Under the pieces are notes generated by a model. It was not told where the DNA came from, ran no database searches, and saw only the letters and a list, made by a program, of their open reading frames with translations. A stretch of DNA of 64,000 bases from Pelodera strongyloides (Eukaryota > Nematoda > Chromadorea > Rhabditida > Rhabditidae), in the NCBI GenBank assembly GCA_036852015.1, contig JAANDG010000268.1, positions 62,001-126,000 on the forward strand. Direction: 5' to 3'. A program made the translations under genes and the position numbers. Numbering within the stretch: the first letter of the stretch is position 1; every line of letters begins with the position of its first letter. Positions 46,315 to 58,728 of the stretch are shown one piece after another.

Positions 46315-49300
46315 CTTATACGCTGTCAACATCCTTCTGCTCACAATCTGGGGAGCACACGCAACCAACTACGGTGAGAATAAATAGTTTTCTAGGAGCA
46401 AGTCTCCAATCAGCCTCAAGTAGGAACCTCTCTCTATACGCAGTGAGAGTACACAGACATGATATTAGTAAATAATTAAGGCAGTTTGAAAAGGTTCAAA
46501 AATACACCAACATTTTATGTATTACCGATTAGACAGAACATTCGCCTTATGAATATTGCTATTTTCACAAATGGTAAAAAAACTTCGAAAATAATGATAA
46601 GCGCGTTCAGATCCGCGTTGTAGCCTAGAACTGCCAGAAGCGTGTGCAAAAGAAGACGATCTGACACCTTTTGCGCTCAACGGTGAAAAGTGTGTAGATA
46701 ATGAGGAAACAATGACTGAAGTCTCACTCGACGATCCAAACTGGGTACGTTTTCCTCGAAACTTTCCAAACAAACCAAACATGCCTTCAATCCCGCCGCA
46801 CCCTGCTAATCGATCCCTTATTCTTACTTGGGAAACTAAACCCCGATCAAGTCCCTCAAAAAAATCGGGGTTTTTCCACTAATGATCAGGGCGAAATCGG
46901 GGTTTTGGGAAATAGTCGGGACGAAATCCGGCCTTGTTGCCTTGTTCCGAATTAGGCCCCGATTATTTGTGATCGGGGCGAAATCGGGACGTGATCGGGC
47001 TTGTTGTGGTTTTTTTTAAAGAATCGGGGTTTTGACAAATGATCGGGGTTTTCACTTTCCGGTGTACAAAGAAAGAATAAGTAAAATTCAACAGTCAAAT
47101 ATTTCTCTATATATATTTCTAAAGTGCAACTCGGTATCCGACTCACGTTCGCGAGTTTGCCACTATTGGTGTTTAGACTAGTTAGCTAGTGTCACTTAAA
47201 TGAGCATCTGAGGATATTTACTACATACATGGTAATATATAGACGGATATTCACGGGTAGTTTGTTACAGCCATCCTACTTGAACTTCCTAAAATGTGCC
47301 AAAGCCGCCCGACTCGATGCTGATCAAGTACCCCTTGTGAGTTCGCTCGGTTTACATTTTGAATGCTATTGGCTGGTGTTTTTTCAAGCTCGCTCAAACT
47401 TGTCGTAAGTGTAAATGGATCAAATAAAGCCGAAGACCGTTAGGGCGCGTTCGCGATTGATTTTCCGAAAGTAAACCATGCAAATTCGTCGTTCGGGATG
47501 GACTTTTTGGAAACGTTCCAAGTTCCAATGCTTGGAGAAAACAAAAAATACAGTATGAATTAGCATGGAAAAGTACAAATTAGCACGTTAGGCATGCTAA
47601 TTCATACTGTATTTTTTTTGTTTTCTCCAAGCATTCGAACGTTTCCAAAAAGTCCATCCCGAACGATGAATTTGCATGGTTTCCTTTCGGGAAATCAATC
47701 CCGAACGCGCCCTAAAAAATAACTGAAAGTAAACTACTACTAGTCTACTACTGAACTACTACTGAAAGTAAAGTACTGAAAGAAAGAAAGTAAAAGTACT
47801 GAAACTAATGAATCTATGAACCTTGTTTAGCTCCATGCCGGTCTGCAGCGCATCGTGGAGGAATCAACACTCCAGAAACCTTGCTCCGTAAGTTTTATTA
47901 GGTCACTTAAAAAAAGTTAATCAACTCTTGACGACCCGGGGTTTCGAGGTATTTTGTGTTTCAACCAAAAACCAAACACTCGCCTATTCAGCCTGTGCTA
48001 AAATTTGTTTCACCCTTACCAAAATGCCCAAAATGCGTACCTGCACTTTAAGGGCCAATATAAGTTTAGTTAATGGAATAGAAAAGCAATTACCAAATAT
48101 ACTACATATGAATCCAGAATACCTTGACTTACCACAATTCAAATGCTGGTCCCTACCCGGAAGAAAATTCAGGTGGCAGAACTGAGCCAAAAACTGCCGG
48201 CCAGATTGTCGAATTCCTAAAATATCGTTAGGGGTGATCTGTCAGTATGTCAATGTCATGTTTGCCCATTGCGCGCAAGCGCAGTGGAATGTATAATCCA
48301 GGCCAGTTGGGTGATACACGATTGCAATGCCGACTGTGCCCGGCTGTGGCAGTTGCTGAGCATAACCCAAGTGTAACATAGAAACAGACGACGTGGTTTT
48401 CGAGGTATTTTGTGTTTCATTCAAAACGCAAACACCCGTTTATTCACCCTGAACCAAAACGTATTGGCCTCGTACCAAAACGTGTTCTTGCTCTTAATTA
48501 TATAAGAATATAAAAGGCTAGTATAGTATAGATAATAGAAGAGCAGTTACCAAATATACTACAGATGAACCAATACTTATCTGACGTACCACAATCGTCA
48601 AATCGACATGCTTGCCCATTCCCGGAATCAGGAAGAAAATTCACGTGGCATAACGGGGCCAAAATGCCAGCCAAATTGTCGAGTTCCTAAAATATAGTTA
48701 GGTTAGCAGGCAGGTATATGTTTGACCTGTCAGTACGCTACGACCCAACCTTCTTGGGGTGATACACGGTTGCTATGCTATACCCGGCTGTGGCAGGTTC
48801 TGGTCCATGGACCCCTGTACACCTTAACATAAAACATAAAAACTAGAAGTTACACAACTATAAGAGATAAGATATAGACAAGAAAGTAGTAGCAGGATAA
48901 GCGGGAGTAGAAAAGAAAGAACGAGTAAAACCCAAACCCCACAAGATGGGTACATTGTTAGAATCCTACTCCCCTCTCCCAATACCCATATCGTGAACCG
49001 CTATCCCCCGGCAAAGAAGCTGAAGCGGTATTATTTTCCAAAATGTAATGTAATTATGTAATGCTGAAGAAAATATACTACCCAAAAAAATGTATCACGG
49101 AGAATCTTACCCATCTTATCTCGGTAGGAGAAACTTCATGAACCTTATAAATTTAAATGGTCATGTACGATGGGATCGGGTAGCCGAGTTCCCAACTAGT
49201 ACCGAGAATTTGTAACCCAACGACATAACTATCAAGAACGACAATCGCCATAACTATTCGCGAGGACTCTTCCATAGTGAAGCACAACTATGTTAATGCA

Positions 49301-52300
49301 AAAGACAATAGGCGTGTGTACGTGTACCACGTTAAACAGTTACAAGTCAAATCAGAATAAGAATCAGACGGAGGAACAAATAAATACAAACAAACTACTT
49401 TAATTGATTAAATGAAGGCAAGACCTCTCAAGGCTGGTCAGGCCAAAGTTTAGTTTTTGTGGTTTATAACCCCCCAGGCAGTTGTGGTGCTATGCGCCCA
49501 CTGTGTGTTGCAGGCGAGCCGTATAAGTCGCTAGCAAGAACGAAATTTGGGTGTGGGTGGCGGTAGTGTAGTGGTTAGCATACTGGACCGGTAATCCAGA
49601 GGTCGTGGGTTCGACCCCCACTCGTCCAATACCCCAATTTTTCGTTCATGCAATCAAACTAAACTTTGGCCTGACCAGCCTTGAGAGGTCTTGCCTTCAT
49701 TTAATCAATTATTTCCGGTTATGCACACCTAGCTGGTATTGTGGTTTATAACCCCCCAGGCAGTTGTGGTGCTATGCGCCCACTGTGTGTTGCAGGCGAG
49801 CCGTATAAGTCGCTAGCAAGAACGAAATTTGGGTGTGGGTGGCGGTAGTGTAGTGGTTAGCAGTGTAGTGGTTAGCATACTGGACCGGTAATCCAGAGGT
49901 CGTGGGTTCGACCCCCACTCGTCCAATACCCCAATTTTTCGTTCATGCAATCAAACTAAACTTTGGCCTGACCAGCCTTGAGAGGTCTTGCCTTCATTTA
50001 ATCAATTATTTCCGGTTATGCACACCTAGCTGGTATTGTGGTTTATAACCCCCCAGGCAGTTGTGGTGCTATGCGCCCACTGTGTGTTGCAGGCGAGCCG
50101 TATAAGTCGCTAGCAAGAACGAAATTTGGGTGTGGGTGGCGGTAGTGTAGTGGTTAGCATACTGGACCGGTAATCCAGAGGTCGTGGGTTCGACCCCCAC
50201 TCGTCCAATACCCCAATTTTTCGTTCATGCAATCAAACTAAACTACTTTAAGTCACTGCAAGTCTTTTGCGACTATTCTTCGGCTTTATAGGCTGTAAGA
50301 CACATCTGCCGTGAATGGAGTTGTGATATTACTATTCCTGCCGGTCACTGCTGGAGAGATGGGGAGAAGTGCTGGAAATACCTCACGGAGCTGAACACCG
50401 ACCTCAAACCCTCGAAATGCTGGAAAAACATCCTCCAGGTGGACAAGCGAGAGGTAAACTTCTACACCATTTCGTCGCTCTGCTCAGATATACTCACTTT
50501 ACTAAGGAGTACCATACTTGTACACCAACCGAGCATTCACTATAATTGAATTGGGTTCCAAGGTGTTCACCTCCATGATGTGCCGTTTCAGCTCCTGAAG
50601 AACCACTCATCCGTTATCTACCAGTACATCGCGTACTGCGGAGCTCCAGATGTCGCATTCAGAAGGAAGTTAGGGCACATGGCCGAGGATGAGCAGTTCA
50701 AGGTCACGGGAATGGCCGCGGTGACCTCATTCTGTCAGAATATTGACAAGTATGTTCTATTTAGACTTTTAAAGTTGGCAACGAAAATTTACATCGAAGA
50801 TGAAGACTTGGCTTGGCTTAATGTTATCTTAAATGAACTAATGCCGAACCAGATCATTTCATTTTCAATAAAAATAGCTGGTTCACCCTTATCAGTAATC
50901 CTGGCGTACTAAATGAGCTGCACTAAGATGGATACAAATTTATCTACTCAGGTGGATCCTCAGGTTCGGGTACCCCGTGGAAGCCGACGACACGACCACC
51001 ATAATGGACCTGTAAGCTTTATTGCCCAGCAAAATAAGACTTATTAATTAGAAAAACTTCCCGAATGCAGAGTGAAACGCCCAGTTAGAAATCACCGTGA
51101 AGAAAACGAGAACAAATGACCGTAATCAGATTCCAACTAATGTCACAATTCATAATTCAGGAACGTGGTGGTCTTCCACTTCATGGTCTTTCTGATTGGA
51201 ATGTTCGTCATCCTCCACAGCTACTGGATTGCCGTGAGAGCGGCAAACTGGCGTAGGTTGCGAGAATACGATAAACAACTATTAATAATCCAGGATATAA
51301 TTTCATGCGAGGCATAGACCAACTCCGGGAAAACCATTACTTTTACACACATATACCTTGGAGAAACTTTCCTTACCGAACCGGATTGGATGTTGCCTAT
51401 CTCCGCAACCATTTAATGTACATGCGTGAAACATAGCGTTATTACCTTTACTTTATGTATCGAAACTGAAACGGCAATAATCGTTTGATGCTAATGGAAA
51501 CTTTAGTCCGGGAAAAGTGCGAGCAGGTTCGCCAGGACTCGAGAAGAAAGTGGACGATCATTATTAAGGAGTTCAAAGAACGGAAAGAAGAAGAGAGGAA
51601 GAAGGCACACCCAAAGGTGAATAAGCTTTCCTAGAAGACATTAACTTTGCGCTATTTGCGGTAGCTATTTACGTACAATACTGGCGACCTGTGTGCAATC
51701 AATATAATTTGGATAGATAATCATTGCTTCATTATAGGTCATGGACATGGAGGACTGCGAGCGGATGCCCGGGAACGAGGAGGCGCCTGCCGGAGTCAAG
51801 TCGAAGACGTCCAAGAACAAGAGCAAGAGCAAGACAACCACGAAGAAAAGTGGACTCAAGAGGCTGAAGAAGGGAGCCAAGGTTGGATATTAATTGAAAT
51901 TCGTGGCCAAATATGTGTAAGCAGATCAGCAAAATTCAAAAAGCTCTTTAACTCTCTTTGTTACAAATGATGACTATAGTAACTCTCTACGATGCCAAAT
52001 AATGACCTGACTATAAACACTCTAAATACTTATATACGCTAAGACATACCAGTAAGGATGGTTATATGTCCAATGTGTCATTAAACTATAGCCCTATAGC
52101 GCACTTGCACTTATTCCAGAGCGTCTCCAAGTCCAAGAACAGCAAGACCACGGGCAAACGCACCAAGAAGGGAAAGAAGTCGAAGACCTCCAAGTCGAGG
52201 TCCAAGACTACCGGATACCGCCGACCGAAGACCAAGGCGCAGATTATCAAAGAGGTAGGAAATAAATGAAATAAGTAAGGTATAGACATTATTGAAATAA

Positions 52301-55156
52301 TCACCATACTTAGTGTAACTGTAGTTCAAGCCAAAGAGAAAAAGCAATAGCGAGTATATTACACAAATACTTTAGACCCGCGAAAAGGCCCAGGCAATCT
52401 TGGACCGGCAGAAGAGGAGAAAGGAAAAGGAATCGAAGCTGTCGAAGGACAAGAAGCCCGCTGACCACGTGGAGGAGCAGAAGACTCAGGTAATTCATAA
52501 ACAAAACATACAATACATAGGCACATTTGTATGAAAATAGGCAAAAAAAAACATTCGAAATAGGCTAATCGTTCATGGTTACTGATCTCCCAGTCTCCCA
52601 CTGCCACAATATAGTACTTACGTTTTGTTTAAGGAATCGGAACACGTCGTCTCCGTCGGAAAAGTTGGAAGCAAGGACGCTCAGGATAAGAAGCCGACAC
52701 CCGTGAAGAACGGAAAGCCCGAGACCGCCCACGATGTGGTCGTTGAGAACACCCAGGTAAAACGTGCACAAACCTATCAGTAATTTGAAACATGTCGTTT
52801 TCATACCAAACAGAACCAGGTCCGGAACAGCTTTGGACCACTCTTGGAACCAAATTAGCAATTGCGTGAAACATAGCGTTTTATTAGCACCATGCATAGA
52901 AACTATACCCTGGGTGCAAAAGGTTCCAAAGAAAAATCAGAATTGGGAAAGACAATATAATGTTTTAAATACGAATTTCAGGAATCGGATGAAACCTGCA
53001 AGTCGAGATCCGCGAAGGCAAAGGACAAGAAAAGGGCGAAGAAGGTACGGCGACTACAATTACAATTCGTATATGTCAAGTTGCCTCAAACTGAACCATC
53101 ATCCTGAAGTTGATGTTTCATGTTTCTCAGGCCTGGTAGATCAGTCTGAGTACTGAATGTTAAAAAAGGTTACATGCACAACTTCCAGGCTACAACCACG
53201 AAGACCCAGAAACCTCTGTCGGAGAAAACTGCGCGGGACTCAGAAGATCTTCCTGTCAAGAAGGAAACAAAGGTTTGCTAAACTATCCAAAATTTGCGAA
53301 AGGCTCACCGCAAACAGAAAAACATGAAGATCCATATAGTCGCTTAATTAGCCAAAAGTTTCTTTGTTACTGCTTTAAAATACTAAGTTACAATTACATA
53401 AAATGATGTGTCAGATTGCCATATGAGTCTTATTATTAGCCTGAGCCCTATTGGGCATAGATGTTAGTTACGATGCATAGATTCAATGATTTTAGGCTGC
53501 CCCCAAGAAGGTTACTGGAGCTCTCTCGGAGAAAACAGCCGTGGATTCCGAGGCCGACAGAAAGGACAACAAAAAGAGTGCCCATGAGATTAAGGTATTC
53601 CTTTTAGCTCAACCTCTATCACAATTACGCTAATTCTCAAGATACTTGTAAATCATGCTACCACTTTGGACAATTGGACAAACTTCCCATTCCCATACAT
53701 TCAGCTCAGCTTGAATTTGACAAAAATGCGAGCGCAGCATTATGCATTACTATAAAAGATATGATAGAGTAATAATTGTGTGAGGAAATTCAGGATGCCC
53801 CCAAGAAGAGAAAGGTTGATCTCTCTGAAAAGACCGCCGTGGACTCCGAGGCCGACAAGAAGGAATCGAAGAAAAGTGGAATGAGCGTGCACAAGTCGAG
53901 CAAGGTATTGGAAAATTGCACACCAAAATTTGTCATATAGTTCGCTACTTTAAATTTAACGATCTTAGGAGGGTAGGATGCATTGGCCTACGTTCACCTT
54001 GTATTTAAAGTGACTGACATCAGTGTCGACCATCGACACAGCTGGTTTTTGGTGAAGCTTAAAAATTTGTAGCATAAAAATTAAACATGAAATATTACAG
54101 AACAAGTCCAAGAAGGGAAAGAAGGGTGTTCTCCCTCCCGCTCCGAAAGCTGTCGCCAACACAAAGCCCCAGGACAAGGATGTCAAGACCAAGGACAACA
54201 AGGAAAAGAAGAGCGCCGCAAAGGGACAGGTATGCACACGACAAAGAAAATCATTGTAATAGTAGGGTACTTGGCGCTTTTGCGTGCCTAATGAGGAAAC
54301 GAAGTGCTATGCAAGGTAGCTAGGTTTAGGTAGCATCCGGGAATGCAAGGTAGCTAGGTTTAGGTAGCTTAGAAAGTATAGTCGTTCATAATCTTTTACA
54401 TATTCAGGTGGTTCCTAAGCCAAAAAAGCAAAGAGACTCAAAGGAGTTGCTTTCGGAAAGGACCGCTGTGGACTCCGAGGCTGAAAAGAAGGTTACCGAT
54501 GTTGCCAAGCTTGGGGCAGTGAAGCCGAAATCAAAGGACAGTACGGTCGCCCAGAACAAGACGGTGGAAAATAAGCAGCAGGTAAATTGCAAATACAAAT
54601 TTGTTCGCGGGAGAGGACTTTGGATATGTATGAAGCTGGAATATTGTGATCTTAAAAACTACTACACAATTCTCCTTAAAGCGAAATACCAGGCGGTTTT
54701 TGAAACGCATCTCAAATATCAACATTCTTATGAAGTTATGCTAAAAGGGGTCTATTGGGGTCTATTTTTTATTCAAATTTATGCTCATTTGCATATGAAG
54801 CATAGGAAAGCAGGGAGTACTCGATGCGTTTCAAAAACCGGCCAGTATTTCGCTTTAATATTAATTGTCTAGGTCTGCGTCTGGGTGTGGACTAAAAATG
54901 GCGCAGTAATAGTAAACCAGCTACAGAACATATGGTGAGCTGATGTAGTCACAAAAATGTACTTGTACAATTTAAGGTCGCTGCGCCTGTGAGCAACAAG
55001 AATGATAAAGTTGCCGCCGGGCCCAAGAAGAGCTCCACAAAGAAGGCCGAAGTCGGCAAAGTCGAGGGAAACAACAAGGTCGTTGTTGTTGAGCAAGAAA
55101 AGAAGGCTGGACCTGTGAATGTGAAGAAAGGCAAGACGCCTAAAAATAAGTCGTGA
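46310..55156 (+). CDS. Type I membrane protein with Cys-rich ectodomain and long Lys-rich repetitive tail
   Basis: Exons: 46310-46373, 46611-46744, 47831-47887, 50292-50453, 50592-50749, 50952-51011, 51161-51252, 51507-51616, 51738-51881, 52120-52254, 52376-52489, 52634-52756, 52982-53044, 53189-53272, 53496-53594, 53794-53904, 54101-54229, 54408-54581, 54977-55156 (TGA). From exon 2 on every phase chains correctly. About 730 residues: signal-like hydrophobic core (NILLLTIWGAHA), Cys-rich ectodomain (WSCDITIPAGHCWRDGEKCW, YCGAPDV), transmembrane helix in 51161-51252 (VFHFMVFLIGMFVILHSYW), then ~490 residues dominated by Lys with Ser, Thr, Glu and Pro. Four tail exons repeat an LSEKTAVDSEA-type module; 53800-53817 encodes PKKRKV. 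The ATG at 46312 is out of frame with the signal core. Function unknown; the tail may bind nucleic acid or anionic partners (inference). Confidence 0.82.
46840..47050 (+). repeat. G-rich satellite in intron 2
   Basis: Units of the cggggcgaaatcggggtttt type as at 2330-2606, here within the intron of the Lys-rich membrane gene. Confidence 0.65.
47441..47714. mobile_element. Foldback MITE (TAGGGCGCGTTCG ends) in intron 2
   Basis: Ends TAGGGCGCGTTCGCGATTGA and inverse, with long near-perfect arms ('gggatggactttttggaaacg' and inverse) around a short centre near 47578. No clear target duplication. It ends 117 bases before exon 3. Confidence 0.7.
47930..48830 (+). repeat. Two diverged tandem copies of a ~450-bp sequence in intron 3
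   Basis: 47935-48370 and 48390-48830 share, in order, 'cgaggtattttgtgtttca', 'ttaccaaatatactaca.atgaa', 'ggaagaaaattca.gtggca', 'gccagattgtcga.ttcctaaaata' and 'ggtgatacacg.ttgc'. Diverged by substitutions and indels. The frame 47928-48185 is inside copy 1 and is not preserved in copy 2. Confidence 0.65.
49558..49628 (+). tRNA. tRNA-like, anticodon-loop GGT (Thr-like), unit 1
   Basis: T arm GTGGG-TTCGACC-CCCAC and anticodon arm CTGGA-CCGGTAA-TCCAG pair perfectly; A box TAGTGTAGTGGTTAGC. The acceptor ends (GGTGGCGG and TCGTCC) pair poorly, position 33 is C rather than U, and GGU anticodons are unusual in eukaryotic nuclear genomes. So a pseudo-tRNA, tRNA-derived SINE or atypical tRNA. Confidence 0.5.
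49840..49926 (+). tRNA. tRNA-like, unit 2 with D-arm duplication
   Basis: Same core as unit 1 but 'agtgtagtggttagc' is duplicated in tandem, lengthening the 5' half by 15 bases; this copy cannot fold as a normal tRNA from its own 5' end. Confidence 0.45.
50138..50208 (+). tRNA. tRNA-like, unit 3
   Basis: Core identical to unit 1. Located 84 bases upstream of exon 4 of the Lys-rich membrane gene, same strand. Confidence 0.5.
54680..54854. mobile_element. TTAA-flanked MITE in the last intron
   Basis: Ends AGCGAAATACCAGGCGG and GGCCAGTATTTCGCT, flanked by TTAA at 54676-54679 and 54855-54858. Same end type as 33852-34018 but different interior (tttttgaaacgcatc and inverse). Confidence 0.75.
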
Positions 55157-55592
55157 CTCGTGGCCTACGCCTTCATTGTTAACTACCATTGATTAGCCGT
55201 TGTGCTCGCTAATGATTAGCTAACGGTTCATTTTCATTTATTTATACCATGTTTACATTGTTGGCCAGACTAGTTGAAAAGAACTGCTTGTGATTCAGTT
55301 CTGCCGTGAAAACGTTTGTCTGGATAAGAAACTAATAAGGCCAACAATATAACTCACCTCATGTGTTTTATCTTTTTGGTAGTTGTCGTTTTAGTTTTAG
55401 TAGTTTAGTTACATAGATTAGGGTCCTTTTGTAATATATTGGCAGTTCTAATTACCGATTACCGGTACAGCACGGGTTTACAAAAAAAGTGCAAAATCAT
55501 AAACCGGGTGTTGATGTTACTTGGCCGGGCCATAGAAATGTTTCAGTATGTTACTGATTTTATCTATCATACTTTTTAACCACGTTATTTTG

Positions 55593-55598
55593 AATAAA
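55593..55598 (+). terminator. Candidate polyadenylation signal of the Lys-rich membrane gene
   Basis: AATAAA 437 bases after the stop at 55156, in a T-rich 3' context. It is the nearest canonical hexamer noted downstream; nearer variant signals are possible. Confidence 0.4.
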
Positions 55599-55619
55599 AG
55601 TTTTTTTAAAGCGAAATTG

Positions 55620-58600
55620 GATTGGTATCAAGTCAAGTTTCAAAAGGAATGAATGGTGTAATAAGTTGTCCAAAAGACATAGATGTAAATGTAAGAGTTG
55701 CAATTAGACGGATTGCATAGGATCGGTGGAAGAACAAACGGTCGGCAGTAGGTGAGAAGGCAACATCAATCATCAATGAGTTAAGTCTATGAGGAACTTG
55801 CCACAGTAACCGCTCGTCTCAACATATAAATCAATAATAAAAGCGAATGAATGGGTACCTGGGTCGGTTCCTGATCGCCATTGTACGTACACAGCTAGGC
55901 TAGCACACGTGTAGATAGACAGCATCGAGCCGGACCACATTCCTAAATAACTTGTCAAGTGACAAGTGACTACATAAGAAACGGCCGCGCCCATGTCGCG
56001 ACGGGTTTCATTGAAAATGATCGTTTCGTGACCACCCACGCACGAAGGATAGGGACCACTCACGGAATGGGCACGCACGTTTTCCATGTATATATATGAA
56101 ATAGCATACCAAAAGACTATGTTTCACATAAGAGGATGGGCGGCTTAGAGTTAGCTATTTACACCAACACTTGTACACATAAACCCACAATACAATTCAC
56201 AAACAATGAGATGAGAAGGCATCATTATCAAAGGATGTCAAATCACTTGCATAGATATCACAGCTTCTTGTGCCACGGCATTCGAGTTATAGATGAGCGA
56301 ATTACTTACTTGTCATAAGCGTTAATGACAGAACAACAAACAGAACGCATTCATGCCGAAGGGGTGGGGTGGTATTTGCTGTTTCAGAATTTCAGACTGT
56401 TGACTTGAAGAAACTAGAACTGCGGCGCTCACCGTAACAAGAAGCAAAAGTGGAAAAATTTAGAAATCGACAAACCTCACGGCCACATCGATTCCGGCGA
56501 TATATCTATCCATCGTACTGCTCCTTGATGGTATTCAACAATACCTTGTTGAATTGCTTCCAATTGGGGATAGGGTACTCATCTAATAAAATAACTAATT
56601 CATAAAGCGTTTTTTTGGTAAACGATGTATTACGGACTACTACTTCAAGTTAACAAGAACACTACACACGTGCACAAAGACCAATCCAAACCAGAACAGA
56701 AGAAAACGGGAAAAAAACTTTACTAGAAAACTCGTGCATAAAAGCAATTAGTGCAGATAAACAAGAAACCTAGCAATCTCGATCGCGAACACCGGAAGGA
56801 ACATCCAAGTGTTCGTACGAACATATGAATAACGAATAGTGAAAAGAAAGCAGTTGTGTAGACTTAAAGTGTAAGTAGTGTACTCGGTGCCAATCTATGA
56901 TAATAAATCAAACGACTTTCAACTATTAATACGACAAAGACAAACCGCTCTAGGACGTTCTACAAAACCAACCATACTATAGTGCATAGTTACTCGTGAA
57001 AAGATATGTGCATATTAAGGGTGCAAACTCCAACGCGGGGCGAAACTAATGTTAATAAGTTATGTTGTAAGCAAAATTAAAAGCATATTAAGGGTGCAAA
57101 CTCCAACGCGGGGCGAAACTAATGTTAATAAGTTATGTTGTAAGCAAAATTAAAAATTATCAACATAACAACCTAACTTCCAAACGTTAATAAGACTCAC
57201 AAAACCAGAAAAAACACGGTGCACAGAAAGTCGAAACTAATGCAGATTCGATTAACTTGGTGCATACATGTTAATACAGCTTGCCAAGTTATAACCACTT
57301 CTAAATATTAATGTATAACCCACGGTATAAATATATATAACCAATCCACCGCCCACTCGTACAAACACTAAAATCAACAACCTATTCACAAGCACAAGAA
57401 CAATTACAAGACAAACTGTGTTAGAAATGAAAACTTAATTAACAAAACAAGTGATATGTAAAAACATTTCTTAAACATAACAAAATTCTGTCTTGCTAAC
57501 AAAAAATACGAAGCACTGTAAATGATGGACACCGGAAACCAAATGAAGGTGCAGCGTCACAATCGTATGCTAACTAATCGATAGTGTGAGGAGTATGGGC
57601 TTGTTATGATGTCAACTACAGTAGTCAATGAACGCCTTCAAAACAACGGCTTCAACTTTGTCTCCGATGCCCAGCCCATCAAACACAGCTTCTTTTGGAA
57701 AACTCAAAGGTGCTCTACTCATTCATTCAACTCAGTAAAAAAGAAGCCTAGAAGCGTACAAAGTTGCAACTCATTTCGATGAACATATACTAAGTAGCAA
57801 GCAAAATCCAGAAGCAGTAAGATCCACAAAAAAGGCTACGTCAACAAAAAACATGAGGCAAATCACCAACCAAAGAATTCAGGGGAACTACAGTACCTGA
57901 TAGGTGATCTTCAATCAACCATCGTATCCTATCGTAATGTTGTGAGTTGTGATCGTGATCGTGACCAATTCTGAATTCATCCATCGATAAGGTTGAGGAC
58001 GTCTAGATATCTTTCATTGTGCCAACTGCAAAGAAAGTTCGGTAAAAATAGCCAAAGGTCAAAGTTCAAAAACAAATACATGAATGCTCTGCTCGCGAAA
58101 TTAACTCACATCCTGCGTATAAAAACAGTAGAATTACAAAATTAATAGTCAACTGTCACACCTGTGCCTGAGCCTGTCCGACCAGATGGTTGTGTAGTGG
58201 CATGAAGAGTCGCAGGACCGCATAACATCTAACATCAGGAAACATAATCCAGACAACCGACTGCTGTACACGCGTCTTGACCGTCTGCTAGCGACCACAA
58301 GCAACTGAATAAAACTAATTTAAAAAATTCCCAGCACAATGGCGCATACCATTACGAAACAGCACGGCTGAGAACGTTTTGGTATGGCACATTCTCCACT
58401 ACAGAAATATCAGAAATTACATAACATAACAATCAAATGATCAAGCAATCCCTATAGGATGAGAAGGGGAAGGGGAATAAACTCTTTCGTAGGAGCACGG
58501 TATCAAGCGCAGCGCAGTAATTCATTACTTGTAATCAATACCTATACGTCACTTCGAAACCCCCCCCCCTTCCATTGTCCGTAAGTAAAAATGAAGGGAG

Positions 58601-58720
58601 CCGCCTTTGGACCGTATCACCACATACTGTATAAACATACCACATACTGTATTCGACAATTCGGATTACTCAGAAAATTAATGCAATTTGGTATTATTCA
58701 ATTCAAACTTCAGTGTAATA
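55620..58720. other. Non-coding or sparse minus-strand exons; no certain gene
   Basis: Segments around 55905-55990 have weak counterparts near 59430-59490. A 72-base unit (gcatattaagggtgcaaac...) is tandemly duplicated at 57010-57154. On the minus strand 58228-58162 is an open segment between a TTAG acceptor and a GTGTGA donor, and 57930-57897 ends at a GTACTG donor, but no chained frame could be built. Confidence 0.35.
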
Positions 58721-58728
58721 TAGCTCAC

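Larger units (their letters stand above)
49399..50239 (+). repeat. Three-unit tandem array with tRNA-like core in intron 3
   Basis: Units repeat with spacings of about 282 and 297 bases, the longer one due to a 15-base duplication in the tRNA-like D-arm. Flanking 'attaaatgaaggcaagacct' (49409) and inverse (49681) form ~54-bp terminal inverted repeats of the first unit; the third unit lacks the right end. Arrays like this arise by unequal exchange or template switching. Confidence 0.8.
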
